A stretch of DNA of 64,000 nt from Haloplanus sp. CK5-1 (GTDB taxonomy: Archaea; Halobacteriota; Halobacteria; Halobacteriales; Haloferacaceae), in the NCBI RefSeq assembly GCF_037201915.1, contig NZ_CP147505.1, positions 2,852,001-2,916,000 on the forward strand, written 5' to 3'. Shown piece after piece: positions 9,436-17,791 of the stretch. Within the stretch, counting starts at the first letter, position 1; every line of letters starts with the position of its first letter. The notes beneath the pieces are model-generated. The model worked only from the letters and a program-made list of their open reading frames with translations, was not told where the DNA came from and did no database searches. A program made the position numbers and the translations under genes.

Positions 9436-10443
9436 TCAACCCTGTGCGTTCTCGATGGCCGTCTCCAGTCGATCCATCGCCTCGGACTGTGCGTCCTCGT
9501 TCAGCGGGACGTACCCCACCTCGTCGGCGATGATCTCCTCGCTGGTCGCGTTCTCGAGCCAGAAGCGCGCGAACTCGGCGACGTGTTCCTCCGAGAGTGC
9601 CTCCTGTTTGGGGTAGGTGAACAGCGGTCGCGAGAGCGGGGTGTACTCGCCGGTGCGGGCGTTCTCCAGCGAAGGCTCGACACAGCCGCTCCCGTCGTCG
9701 ATACCGACGGCCTTGACGCGGTCGGTGTTCTGGGAGTAGTAGGCGAAGCCGAGGTAGCCGATGGCGGCCTCCGACCCCTCGATGCCCTGGATGATCGTGC
9801 GGTCCTGTTCCGTCGCCGAGTAGTCCTGGCGGTGGTTCCCCTCCTCGCCGAGGATCGACTCGATGAAGTAGTCGTAGGTACCCGACGCGTCGGTCGGGCC
9901 GTACAGTTCGAGTTCCCGATCGGGCCAGTCGGAGTTCACGTCGCTCCACGTCGTCGGCGGATCCTCCGCCGACCAGATCGCCGCGAGTTCGTCGGTCGTC
10001 ATACAGTCGACCCAGTCGGCCTCGTTGTTGACGACGACCGTCAGCGCGTCCGTCGCGACGGTGAGTTCGACGGGCGTGATCCCGTTCTCGGAGCACGACT
10101 GCTCCTCCTCGGAGCGGATCGGCCGCGAGGCGTTGTTGAAGTCCGTCCGTCCGGGACAGAAGTGGTTCGCGAAGCCGCCGCCGGAGCCGGTCGACTGGAT
10201 GTTGATGTCGACCTCGGAGTGTTCGGACTCGAAGCGTTCGGCCATCGCCGTCGCCACCGGGAACACCGTCGAACTCCCGGCGATGTCGATGGTGCCCGAG
10301 AGGCCGTCGCCACCACTGCCGTCGCCGCCGTCGCCACCGCCGCTCTGAGTACAGCCGGCCAACCCGATGACGCCGGCCGATCCGGCCGCAGCGAGAAGCC
10401 GTCGACGCGTCGTGGATCCGTTCGTGGATGTCTCCGTCATCAC
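9436..10443 (-). CDS. pstS: Phosphate-binding lipoprotein PstS
   Basis: A 335-residue solute-binding protein that delivers phosphate to PstCA. The N terminus has a twin-arginine segment TTRRRLLAAAG and a lipobox LAGC, so it is exported by Tat and lipid-anchored. The mature part has the PstS-type phosphate-binding blocks AGSSTVFPVATAMAERF, STGSGGGFANHFCPGRTDFN (read in parts) and the later DASGTYDYFIESIL. Either the GTG at 10443 or the ATG at 10440 could start translation; ATG 10440 seems likelier. It is the first gene of the operon, with palindromic promoter elements upstream. Confidence 0.95.
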   Translation of the reverse strand: MMTETSTNGSTTRRRLLAAAGSAGVIGLAGCTQSGGGDGGDGSGGDGLSGTIDIAGSSTVFPVATAMAERFESEHSEVDINIQSTGSGGGFANHFCPGRTDFNNASRPIRSEEEQSCSENGITPVELTVATDALTVVVNNEADWVDCMTTDELAAIWSAEDPPTTWSDVNSDWPDRELELYGPTDASGTYDYFIESILGEEGNHRQDYSATEQDRTIIQGIEGSEAAIGYLGFAYYSQNTDRVKAVGIDDGSGCVEPSLENARTGEYTPLSRPLFTYPKQEALSEEHVAEFARFWLENATSEEIIADEVGYVPLNEDAQSEAMDRLETAIENAQG

Positions 10444-10486
10444 CGGATCGTCACCGGCACCGCCGTAAGTACCCTTCTATGATAAC

Positions 10487-10498
10487 TATATAGATATA
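10487..10498. promoter_or_regulatory. Imperfect palindrome TATATAGATATA, pstS side
   Basis: Twelve bases with TATAT/ATATA arms around a central AG. It lies about 47-58 bases upstream of the pstS ATG. The same 11 bases recur at 10700-10710 beside the divergent regulator, in the same strand orientation. Confidence 0.55.
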
Positions 10499-10699
10499 CG
10501 TTCGCCAACCGATGACGGGGGACGCATCGGACGACGCGAGTTCCGGGTGACCGGATGGACCGCGGTGCGCCAGAACGTGGCGAAATACGGCAGTAAAGGG
10601 GCTCAGTCCGGCCGTGTGGGGTACTCGTCTCGGTATTCGTCCGATCGACCTCCGCCTGCCACCGGCGATCCGAGACCGTGGACCACGATCGTTCGGAAA

Positions 10700-10710
10700 T
10701 ATATAGATAT
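10700..10710. promoter_or_regulatory. Imperfect palindrome TATATAGATAT, regulator side
   Basis: Second copy of the pstS-side element, 38-48 bases upstream of the regulator's ATG and just upstream of its TATA-like CTTATTTT. The position suggests an operator or activator site next to the basal promoter. Confidence 0.55.
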
Positions 10711-10747
10711 GGAAGGACTTATTTTCCCCGAGTGAGCCCCCACGAGT

Positions 10748-11749
10748 ATGGTCGAGACCCGAAAGGTGCAGGTGACCGGCGGATCGACGTACACGGTGTC
10801 GATTCCGAAAGAGTGGGCGACCGAGAACGACGTCTCCGCCGGCAGCGAAGTGGCCTTCTATCCCGAAGGGGACTCGCTGTTCATGACGCCCCGGACCGGC
10901 GACGACCGGACGGAAGGAACCCTCGACGTGGGCGACCTCGACGGGGAGGAGTTGATCCGCGCCGTGATGACGATGTACGTCAGCGGGTTCGACATCATCG
11001 GCTTGGAGAGCGCCCGGATCACGACCGACCAGCGCCGGACGATCAGGGAGGCGACCCAGAGCCTCGTCGGCCTCGAAGTCTTGGAGGAGACGCGGGACAG
11101 GGTGGTGATCCGCGACCTGCTCGACTCCTCGGAACTCTCGATCAACAACGCGGTCACGCGGATGCGACTGATCGCGCTCTCGATGCTCGACGACGCCGTG
11201 CGGTCGCTGGTCGACCTCGATACGGATCTGGCTCGCGACGTCATTCAGCGTGACGACGACGTGGATCGCCTGTGGATGGTCGTCTCGCGCATCTTCCGTG
11301 CGACGCTCCGGAGTCCCCGTGCGGCCGAGGAACTGGGCGTCACCCGCGAGGTGTGTTTCGACTACCAATCCGCAGCCCGACAGCTCGAACGGATCGCCGA
11401 CCACGCGACGAAGATCGCTCACCTCGCACTCGAGTTCGACGAGCAACTCCCCGAGGAGGTGACCGACGCATTGTTGGAACTACACGACGACGCGGCGTCG
11501 GTCACCGACTTGGCGATGGACGCGCTCTTTCTCGACGACAGCGAGGAGGCGACCAGACAGGCCAACCGGGCCCGCGAGTCGGTCCAAGATATCGACGCCC
11601 ACGCCCGATCCATCGACGAACTCCTCCGGGAGCTCGACCCGGCGCGGGCGCAGTTGCTCGGACTGGTCGTCGACTCCCTGTCGCGCAGCGCGGACTACGG
11701 AGGTAACATCGCTGAAACGGGATTGCAGAAGGCCGCACCCACGCCTTAA
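10748..11749 (+). CDS. AbrB-PhoU phosphate-uptake regulator
   Basis: A 333-residue protein combining an N-terminal SpoVT/AbrB-type DNA-binding domain (about residues 1-45: TRKVQVTGGSTYTVSIPKEW and SAGSEVAFYPEGDSLF) with a PhoU-like helical domain (from about 110, with YQSAARQLERIADHATKIA). This fusion is common in archaea near pst genes and is thought to couple phosphate status to transcription. It is divergent from pstS and shares a control region with it. A TATA-like box about 27 bases before the ATG predicts a leaderless transcript. The 3' end overlaps eS8 by four bases on the opposite strand. Confidence 0.92.
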   Translation: MVETRKVQVTGGSTYTVSIPKEWATENDVSAGSEVAFYPEGDSLFMTPRTGDDRTEGTLDVGDLDGEELIRAVMTMYVSGFDIIGLESARITTDQRRTIREATQSLVGLEVLEETRDRVVIRDLLDSSELSINNAVTRMRLIALSMLDDAVRSLVDLDTDLARDVIQRDDDVDRLWMVVSRIFRATLRSPRAAEELGVTREVCFDYQSAARQLERIADHATKIAHLALEFDEQLPEEVTDALLELHDDAASVTDLAMDALFLDDSEEATRQANRARESVQDIDAHARSIDELLRELDPARAQLLGLVVDSLSRSADYGGNIAETGLQKAAPTP

Positions 11750-12117
11750 TCCAGCAGGACGGCGTTGACTTGGCCGGTCTGGCCGGGCCGGGAGGTGACG
11801 CGCGCTCGGCCGGCACTCGTCTCGATGATCGCGCCCTTCGTGACGATGTTTCGGCGGGCGTAGTTGGTGTTCGCGGGGTTCTCGGTGACGTTCTCGATTT
11901 CGGCCTCGACCGTCTCTCCGCCGTCGGCGACGTGGGCGACGTTCGTCGCGAGCGCCCGCGTCTTCGTCCCGTTGCCGCGGGCGTCGATGGTCTGGAACCG
12001 GGGGTCGCCGACCGTCGTCTCCGCCGGCTGGCGGCCGAGCTGGTAGCGCTTCTTGTTTCGGAACGGCCGGAGGCGGCCGCCCGTTCGCTTCCGTGTCGAG
12101 CGTCCCTGATCTTTCAT
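11746..12117 (-). CDS. rps8e: Ribosomal protein eS8
   Basis: A 123-residue 30S protein of the archaeal/eukaryotic eS8 family. It starts MKDQGRSTRKRTGGRLRPF and contains KKRYQLGRQPAETTVGDPR, NYARRNIVTKGAIIET and RVTSRPGQTGQVNAVLLD. Length and motifs match the family. It is a single gene on the minus strand, convergent with the AbrB-PhoU regulator. Confidence 0.97.
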   Translation of the reverse strand: MKDQGRSTRKRTGGRLRPFRNKKRYQLGRQPAETTVGDPRFQTIDARGNGTKTRALATNVAHVADGGETVEAEIENVTENPANTNYARRNIVTKGAIIETSAGRARVTSRPGQTGQVNAVLLD

Positions 12118-12269
12118 ACCGTCATCCAGTCCAAGCAGCTACTTGAATCGCTCGGAACACGCGGCACACCGGCCACGGTCATCGAGCGCAGCCGCGCCGA
12201 TCGGGGGTTCCAGCCGTGGACGGCGGAGAATTACGAAAACACATAACGCCGGGGGTCGATGTTGGCTCC

Positions 12270-13187
12270 ATGGACGGCAAGCGCGTGTTGGTCACCGGCG
12301 GTGCGGGATTCATCGGATCGAACGTCGCGAACGAACTGGCCGAGCGAAACGACGTCGTCGCCATCGACGACGGCTACCTCGGCACGCCGGAGAACCTCGA
12401 CGACGCGGTCGAGTTCCACGAGCGGAGCGTCCTCGAGGACGACCTGCCCACGGACGTTGACGTCGTCATCCACCTCGCGGCGCTGTCGTCGTACGCCATG
12501 CACGAGGACGACCCCTGTCAGGGAGCACGGGTGAACGTCGAGGGGTTCGTCAACACCGTCGATCAGGCCCGTGCGGACGGATGCGGGACGGTGGTGTACG
12601 CGTCGACCTCCTCGATCTACGGCAGTCGCACCGAGCCCTCGCCCGAGGACATGCCCGTCACGACGAATACGGGCTACGAGGCGTCGAAACTCGCACGCGA
12701 GCGCTACGCCGAGTACTTCGGGAACCACTACGACATGAACATGGCCGGCCTCCGATTTTTCTCCGTGTATCAGGGCTACGGCGGCGCCGAGGAACACAAA
12801 GGCGAGTACGCCAACGTCATCGCCCAGTTCGCCGACGACATCGCCAACGGCCAGTCGCCAAAACTCTACGGCGACGGCACCCAGACCCGAGATTTCACCC
12901 ACGTCGACGACATCGTCCGCGGTGTCGAACTGACCGCGGAGCACGAACTCACCGGCATCTACAACCTCGGCACCGGCGAGAGCTACAGTTTCAACACCGT
13001 CGTCGAGATGCTCAACGACGAACTCGGGACGGACGTCGATCCGGAGTACGTCACGAACCCCATCCCCGAGGACGTCTACGTCAGCGACACCTGCGCCGAC
13101 CCGACCAAGATCGAAACTGCGGCGGGGTGGACCCCGCGGATCGACTTCGAGGAGGGGATTCGGCGAGTCTGCGCGCAGTACGAGTGA
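12270..13187 (+). CDS. NAD-dependent epimerase/dehydratase (extended SDR, GalE-like)
   Basis: A 305-residue nucleotide-sugar epimerase or dehydratase. It has the Rossmann motif VTGGAGFIG, the acidic NAD-ribose position (VVAIDDG), a serine strand ASTSSIYG and the catalytic YEASK, followed by GDGTQTRDFTHVDDIVRG, typical of extended SDRs. The sugar substrate is not determinable; UDP-glucose/UDP-sugar 4-epimerases are the closest general type. ATG 12270 is chosen because it places the Rossmann strand at the N terminus. A longer frame from 12216 adds 18 residues that overlap the promoter region. Confidence 0.87.
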   Translation: MDGKRVLVTGGAGFIGSNVANELAERNDVVAIDDGYLGTPENLDDAVEFHERSVLEDDLPTDVDVVIHLAALSSYAMHEDDPCQGARVNVEGFVNTVDQARADGCGTVVYASTSSIYGSRTEPSPEDMPVTTNTGYEASKLARERYAEYFGNHYDMNMAGLRFFSVYQGYGGAEEHKGEYANVIAQFADDIANGQSPKLYGDGTQTRDFTHVDDIVRGVELTAEHELTGIYNLGTGESYSFNTVVEMLNDELGTDVDPEYVTNPIPEDVYVSDTCADPTKIETAAGWTPRIDFEEGIRRVCAQYE

Positions 13188-13278
13188 CGGAGCCCTCGAT
13201 TCCGACCCGAGATGGAGGTTCGCTCCCGGCTGAGACCGTATCCAAACGCTTAGTGGGTCGGTCGACGCCACGTTCACC

Positions 13279-13737
13279 ATGAGCCTCGAGGTAGCCGTTG
13301 CGGTGCCCTTCCGTGACCGTGGCGGATCGCGACTCGGCGAGGGGGAGTTCGTCGTCGCCCTCTCGCTGGACCGCGACTGGTTTACACCCGACCAGGCCAA
13401 ACGCCTCGTCGACGTGGCGGTCGGTCGTGGGCTCCTCGCACGCGACGATGACGACCTCGTGGCCGAGTTCGACCCCGCGACCGTCACCGTCCCCGACGGC
13501 TTCGTCCCCGACGAGTCCGTCCTCCACGAGCAGTCAACCTTCGAGCGTGTCCTCTCGGCACTGGTCGATGCCGGCGTCGAGAAACAGGCGGCGGTGGCCG
13601 CGATCAACGAGCGCCAGCGCGAGTCGGGGCTCACCATCGAAGCCGCGGCCATCCTCTACGCCCGCAAGCGGGATGTCGACGTCGACGCCGCCGCCGACCG
13701 CGTCTTGGCCGACCTCCGGAGCGACGGGGAGCGTTGA
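13279..13737 (+). CDS. DUF2240 family protein
   Basis: A 152-residue soluble protein beginning MSLEVAVAVPFRDRGGSRL. It matches the archaeal DUF2240 family as I recall it: an N-terminal domain with a winged-helix look (FTPDQAKRLVDVAVGRGLLARDDDDLVAEF) and a C-terminal helical part (EKQAAVAAINERQRESGLTI in part, then AILYARKRDVDV). The function is unknown. It is followed 25 bases later by another small conserved gene, so the two may be co-transcribed. Confidence 0.75.
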   Translation: MSLEVAVAVPFRDRGGSRLGEGEFVVALSLDRDWFTPDQAKRLVDVAVGRGLLARDDDDLVAEFDPATVTVPDGFVPDESVLHEQSTFERVLSALVDAGVEKQAAVAAINERQRESGLTIEAAAILYARKRDVDVDAAADRVLADLRSDGER

Positions 13738-13762
13738 AACGGCTTCGCGCCGTACACCCCCT

Positions 13763-14128
13763 ATGGTCGATACCGAACTCGCCGACGGCGTCCGGATCGC
13801 GCAGTTGCTGGCCTCGGATCTCGTCGGACACGACGGCGCGCTCGCTGGCGTGACGGTGACCGACGCCGACCCCGAGGTCGACCCGACGGTCGACGGTCGG
13901 CGGGCCTACGTCGTCCGCGACGACGGGGGCCCGCTGGCGACGGTCTTCGTCCACCCCGAGCGGATCCGGATCGAGTTCCGTGAGGGCCACGAGCCGGTCG
14001 CCGACGCCGCCGCCGCCGCGGGTCTGCGGGTCCGCCCGAAGGCGACCGATCCACCGCGGACGCTCGTGTTCGTTGAGTCCGGCGCGGGGGTCAAACGCGC
14101 GTTGCAGGTCGTCGAGGCTGCCACTTAA
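13763..14128 (+). CDS. Conserved haloarchaeal protein of unknown function
   Basis: A 121-residue protein starting MVDTELADGVRIAQLLASDL. It alternates predicted strands (AYVVRDDGG, TVFVHPERIRIEF) with helices and ends with an Arg/Lys-containing segment VKRALQVVEAAT. There is no signal peptide or membrane segment. I do not recognise a family. It follows the DUF2240 gene closely and its stop overlaps that of the HAD hydrolase gene on the other strand by four bases. Confidence 0.7.
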   Translation: MVDTELADGVRIAQLLASDLVGHDGALAGVTVTDADPEVDPTVDGRRAYVVRDDGGPLATVFVHPERIRIEFREGHEPVADAAAAAGLRVRPKATDPPRTLVFVESGAGVKRALQVVEAAT

Positions 14129-14781
14129 CGCTCCGCGAGGATCGCCGGCAACCGATCGGCCAACTCCGAGCGGTCGACGTGTGCGACCGCATCGGGGTCG
14201 GGCGACGGACCACCGGGGTAACACACCTGCACCGCGTCGAGGCCCGCCGCAGTCGCACCCCGTACGTCGGCGTCGACGTCGTCCCCGACGTACACCGTCG
14301 CCTCCCGGTGGACGTCGAGTCGGTCGACGAGGGCGTCGAACGCCGTCCGATCGGGTTTGCCGGCCGACAGTTCGCCGGTGACGAGCGTCGCGTCGAAGGC
14401 GCCGGTCCAGCCCAGCGCCCGGAGTTTCGACCGCTGGGCGACGACCGGGCCGTTCGTCAGCAGACCGACTCGGTAGCGCTCGCGCAGGGTCGCGAGCAGG
14501 GCCTCGACGCCCGGAACGGGCGTCAGCGACGCGTTCACCCGCTCGCGGTACGCGCGTGCGAGGTCGGCGGCCTCGACCGCCTCGACGCCGTCGAGCAGTC
14601 GCTCGAAGACGGGTTCGCGACTCCGCGCGGTCAGGTTGTCTGCGTGGGCGGACAGGTACGCCTCCCGCGAGCGCGGCGGGGCGCCGACGGCCGCCAGTGC
14701 CTCCGAGAGGAGCGTCTCGCGGTCGACGCCCGTGACGGCGAGCGTGTCGTCGAGGTCGAACGCCACCGCGGCGGTGTCCAT
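14125..14781 (-). CDS. HAD-superfamily hydrolase
   Basis: A 218-residue HAD hydrolase, usually a phosphatase. Motif I is AFDLDDTLAVT (nucleophile Asp and acid/base Asp at the first and third positions of DLD), motif II is LLTNG, the motif III lysine is in SAGKPDR, and motif IV is YVGDDVDADVRGA. The cap lies between motifs I and II and is helical (subclass I). The substrate is unknown. The start at 14781 is chosen because motif I then falls near the N terminus, as is normal; the frame extends upstream over the divergent NurA gene. Confidence 0.88.
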   Translation of the reverse strand: MDTAAVAFDLDDTLAVTGVDRETLLSEALAAVGAPPRSREAYLSAHADNLTARSREPVFERLLDGVEAVEAADLARAYRERVNASLTPVPGVEALLATLRERYRVGLLTNGPVVAQRSKLRALGWTGAFDATLVTGELSAGKPDRTAFDALVDRLDVHREATVYVGDDVDADVRGATAAGLDAVQVCYPGGPSPDPDAVAHVDRSELADRLPAILAER

Positions 14782-14869
14782 ACCGACCGTACGCGTGCGA
14801 GCGGCATCAGGATGCCGTCTCCCGACGGCACGACCCACTCTATTTGTCCCTGCGGTCGGTGGGTAGCCT

Positions 14870-16126
14870 ATGACACTCGATCCGGTCCACGTCGACGGGA
14901 TCGCCGACATCGCCGGTGTCCTCGCACACCGGGTCGACTCCACCAACCACGACGACCTGGCGCGCACGGCGTTCGAGGAGTGGCTCGACCCCCTCCGCGT
15001 CGACGGGCGGACCGTCGTGGCCCCCCTCGGCGAGCGCCGTCTGCGGTCGGTGCCCGTCGACGACGTGGCGCTCGTCGACGCCCCTTACGCGACCGTCCAC
15101 GGACTCGACTCGGGGACGATCAACCCGACGACGTTCAAGAACGGGCTGGTGTTGGACGTGGCCCACGCCGCGATGGCGGCCGAGCCGTCGGACCTCGACC
15201 TCCACCGCGCGCGGAGCCTCGTGACGACCGTCCACGCCAACGATCCGACGCTCTCGCTGGGCACCGACTGGGTGCGCCGCGACGAGGGGTACTTCCGGCG
15301 CAAGATCCTGCACGCGCCGCGGGTCAACCGCTACGCCGAGGGCGTCGTCCACGCCCTCTCGCTCTATCTCGCGGAGAGTGCCCACGCCCTCGAACACGCG
15401 GAGACCGTCGACGACTGTCTCCTCCTCGACGGCCCCCTCTACCCGAAGGAACTCCTCAACTGGCAGGACCGCGACGCCGAACTCGGGGCGCTCGCCACCG
15501 AGGCCAAACCCAGAGCCATCGTCGAGAACTACGTCCGCCTCGTCGAGCGACTCCTCGGTCGGGACGTCGCCGTCGCTGGCTTCGTCAAGAACCCCTCCGC
15601 GAAACTCATCACCCGGACGCTCCGCGAGAAGGGCGTCGACGCGCCGTGGGTCGACGACACCGCCTTCTTCACCCGCCTCCTCGACCCCGGCACAGGCACC
15701 GGCACCGGCACCGGCGACGACCGACCGACCGACCGACTCACGTTCACGAACTGGTTTTACTCCCGCGGCGGGTCGGATCGCACCCTCGCGGCCGACGGCG
15801 ACGCCCTCGGCGTCGACAGAGCGCTGGACCCGGGCGACTACGAGGTCACGTTCTTCGTCGTCTACGACCCCCGCGAGGACCTCTGTTACCGGGTCGAGGC
15901 GCCCGCCGGCCTCACGCGCGACGCCGACGCCCGCGACCGACTCACCCGGCGGATCCTCCACGACGTGGCCGTCTCGCGGGGGCCACCCCCGGTCGTCGAC
16001 CGGGCGGATTCGCTCGCGCGCATCGGCGTCGACGAGAAAGCGGCGCTCAGACGGACGTTCGAGGAGCGACTGGAGTCCGAATCCGTCCGCCGCTACGACG
16101 ACGCTCGCTGGGACGAGGAGTACTAG
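14870..16126 (+). CDS. nurA: NurA-type 5'-3' nuclease
   Basis: A 418-residue protein matching haloarchaeal NurA, which works with the HerA helicase in DNA end resection for double-strand-break repair. The two metal-binding aspartates of the family are visible in HGLDSGTINP (around residue 79) and LLLDGPLYP (around residue 187). A later YEVTFFVVYDPRE segment belongs to the C-terminal part. A Gly-Thr microrepeat (about 15688-15716) forms a short flexible insert. A HerA-type ATPase is encoded on the same strand 8 kb downstream (24157-25965), with an unrelated surface-protein cluster between. Confidence 0.82.
   Translation: MTLDPVHVDGIADIAGVLAHRVDSTNHDDLARTAFEEWLDPLRVDGRTVVAPLGERRLRSVPVDDVALVDAPYATVHGLDSGTINPTTFKNGLVLDVAHAAMAAEPSDLDLHRARSLVTTVHANDPTLSLGTDWVRRDEGYFRRKILHAPRVNRYAEGVVHALSLYLAESAHALEHAETVDDCLLLDGPLYPKELLNWQDRDAELGALATEAKPRAIVENYVRLVERLLGRDVAVAGFVKNPSAKLITRTLREKGVDAPWVDDTAFFTRLLDPGTGTGTGTGDDRPTDRLTFTNWFYSRGGSDRTLAADGDALGVDRALDPGDYEVTFFVVYDPREDLCYRVEAPAGLTRDADARDRLTRRILHDVAVSRGPPPVVDRADSLARIGVDEKAALRRTFEERLESESVRRYDDARWDEEY
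15688..15716 (+). repeat. Short GGCACC-type tandem repeat inside nurA
   Basis: About four and a half copies of a six-base unit (GGCACAGGCACCGGCACC... then GGCGAC) encoding alternating Gly-Thr in NurA, in a region likely to be a loop. Such slippage-prone repeats can vary in copy number without changing frame. Confidence 0.7.
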
Positions 16127-16461
16127 TCGATCGGGTCTGCCTTCTCGACTTCGACCGTCACCGTCGATTCGGGGACGCCGACCCGCGCGAACTGGGTGCG
16201 GAGGTGTTCTTTCGCCGCCTCGACGGCCTGGTCCCGGGTGTCGAACCCGCGGGGCATCGGCGACTCGAAGGCGACCTGGATCTCCTCGCCGTCGATCCGG
16301 GTGGTCGACCCGCCGCTCTCGACCTCGTAGAACTCGTCGCAGACCCAGACGTAGGGGGCGTCCTCGTCGGGCGCCCCTTGGAACGAGGGCGCGCGCTCGC
16401 CGCGTTCGTACACCGTCCCGGTGAGCGTGGCGCCGCCGCCCGTCCCGCGGATCAGTAGCAT
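16123..16461 (-). CDS. Conserved haloarchaeal protein of unknown function
   Basis: A 112-residue protein starting MLLIRGTGGGATLTGTVYER. It contains YVWVCDEFYEVESGG and GFDTRDQAVEAAKEHLRTQF, looks like a mixed alpha/beta soluble protein, and has no export signal. I recognise the pattern as a haloarchaeal conserved family but not a function. The start at 16461 is chosen over an upstream in-frame ATG at 16572 because the latter lies inside the preceding gene. Its stop overlaps the end of nurA by four bases tail to tail. Confidence 0.65.
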   Translation of the reverse strand: MLLIRGTGGGATLTGTVYERGERAPSFQGAPDEDAPYVWVCDEFYEVESGGSTTRIDGEEIQVAFESPMPRGFDTRDQAVEAAKEHLRTQFARVGVPESTVTVEVEKADPID

Positions 16462-16519
16462 CGCCGTTTCGTAGGGGAGCGAGACGTAAAAGACGTCCCC
16501 GACCGCTCCGAGCGTGGGC

Positions 16520-17041
16520 TCACCCGCCGCTCGGGCCGTCCGGGCAGTCGACTTCGTAGGTGGTGGTCCCACCCGAGACGCGGACGTCGGATCCGGTGGC
16601 TTCGACGAGTTCGACGGTGAGGCGGTCGGCCCCGGAGACGTTGCCGGCCGGCGGCGTCAGGCGGAGCGTCGGCCCCTCTGCCGTCCCGTACGACCCCTCG
16701 AAGGTGAGGTCGGTCGGACTGTTCGGTTCGACCGTTCGGTCCACGGTGTCGGTTGCTATCCCGACCGACCCTCCCGTCGCAGTCACCCTGACGCTGACCT
16801 CGGTGATGGTGATGTCGTCGGCGAACCGGTTCCGAACGAACGCCTCGTTGGCCCCGTTCGACCCCGTCCCACACTGCAGGTCGTCGGCGAACGCGACGTA
16901 GGCATCGCCGGTCGGTTCCGCGACGCCGACGAACGCGCCGTGGTCGCTCACCACCGCGTCGTAGCCTCCGACACCGAAGACCAACCCCACGACCACCAGC
17001 GCCCCGACGACGACGGCGAGACGGCGGCGGGACCCGGTCAT
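16520..17041 (-). CDS. Secreted or membrane-anchored protein, TasA-cluster neighbour
   Basis: A 173-residue protein with one N-terminal hydrophobic segment (RRRLAVVVGALVVVGLVFG), then an extracellular beta-rich domain with DGAFVGVAEPTGDAYVAFAD and DITITEVSVRVTATGG. The segment after the membrane anchor (GAFVGV...PTGDAYVAFADD) loosely resembles the start of DUF1102/TasA-like proteins, which are encoded 0.8 kb away. Its ATG overlaps the stop of the winged-helix regulator (ATGA at 17038-17041), so the two are co-translated. The function is inferred to be linked to the surface cluster. Confidence 0.6.
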   Translation of the reverse strand: MTGSRRRLAVVVGALVVVGLVFGVGGYDAVVSDHGAFVGVAEPTGDAYVAFADDLQCGTGSNGANEAFVRNRFADDITITEVSVRVTATGGSVGIATDTVDRTVEPNSPTDLTFEGSYGTAEGPTLRLTPPAGNVSGADRLTVELVEATGSDVRVSGGTTTYEVDCPDGPSGG

Positions 17042-17574
17042 CGCTCCGCTTCCGGTGGCGGTCCCTCGCCCCCGAGGCGCATGCCCTGCGTGCAGTACGT
17101 GTGGACGAGTGCGAGGACGCCGAGTGCGGTGACCGTGAAGACGCCACACATGACGTCCGTCATCCCCGCGAGCACCGGCACCCCGAGTCCGTGACCGAGC
17201 GTCACCAGTCCGGCCGTCCCGCCGACGCCGAGGTAGTAGAGGCTCCACGGGGCGTCGTACCGGTCGACGACTTCCAGATACACGTCGATGTCGTCTGCCG
17301 CGTCCGTGAGCGTCACCTCCCCGGCGCGACGGTCGAAGACGACCAGATCCAAGTCCTCCATCTTCGGGAGGTGGAACTGCTGGAGTGACGTGTACACGTT
17401 CTTCCGTGCGTCCGCCCCGACGGCCGCGACGTCGATACCGTTCTCCCACGCCGCGACGTGTTCGGCGAGCGTCCCCAGTCCGACACGCGAGTCGGTCCGC
17501 CTCAGGTAGTGGATGACGAACCGGCGTCTCCGGTTCCGCAGTACTTCGTAGACGTCGTCCCGTGGTAGGCTCAC
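17038..17574 (-). CDS. Winged-helix regulator with two membrane helices (DUF7344-like)
   Basis: A 178-residue haloarchaeal protein. The N-terminal about 95 residues form a winged helix: EVLRNRRRRFVIHYLRRTD, LAEHVAAWENGI, KNVYTSLQQFHLPKMEDLDL and VVFDRRAGEVTLTDAADDID. Two hydrophobic helices follow (about residues 110-130 and 135-155), so the DNA-binding domain is probably tethered to the membrane. Proteins of this type often sit beside archaeal surface-protein genes. It is divergent from the TasA-like genes starting at 17792, which it may control (inference). Confidence 0.78.
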   Translation of the reverse strand: MSLPRDDVYEVLRNRRRRFVIHYLRRTDSRVGLGTLAEHVAAWENGIDVAAVGADARKNVYTSLQQFHLPKMEDLDLVVFDRRAGEVTLTDAADDIDVYLEVVDRYDAPWSLYYLGVGGTAGLVTLGHGLGVPVLAGMTDVMCGVFTVTALGVLALVHTYCTQGMRLGGEGPPPEAER

Positions 17575-17791
17575 CCTTAGTTCCCTCCTCTAGCCGGGTT
17601 ACGATACTCGGCTTCGCATACAAGTAACTATCGCTGACAGGTTCGACGACCGAGTCGATCCAGCCAACGGTAAGCGGGTCTTACCGACCGTTCGACCGGT
17701 GGTGTCCCGATTCACACACTCTTTTCTCGACTTCAACAACCGCACTACAAGGGAGATAGAGCCGGTAGCGGCCACTAGTGGATCACGACGC

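Larger units (their letters stand above)
10444..10747. promoter_or_regulatory. Divergent pstS / AbrB-PhoU control region
   Basis: A 304-base region without a gene between pstS (leftward) and the AbrB-PhoU regulator (rightward). It is unusually A+T-rich at two places. Each place holds an almost identical element, TATATAGATATA at 10487-10498 and TATATAGATAT at 10700-10710, next to a TATA-like box for the nearest gene (near 10478-10486 for pstS on the minus strand; CTTATTTT near 10718-10725 for the regulator). Because both flanking transcripts belong to the phosphate response, these are candidate operators. Haloarchaeal pst promoters are known to be phosphate-controlled; that this sequence is the site is inference. 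Confidence 0.6.

Noticed and set aside
14179-16458. 759-codon plus-strand frame overlapping the HAD and nurA genes.
   Set aside because: Arg/Pro-rich shadow frame; NurA in another frame has the family's catalytic aspartates.
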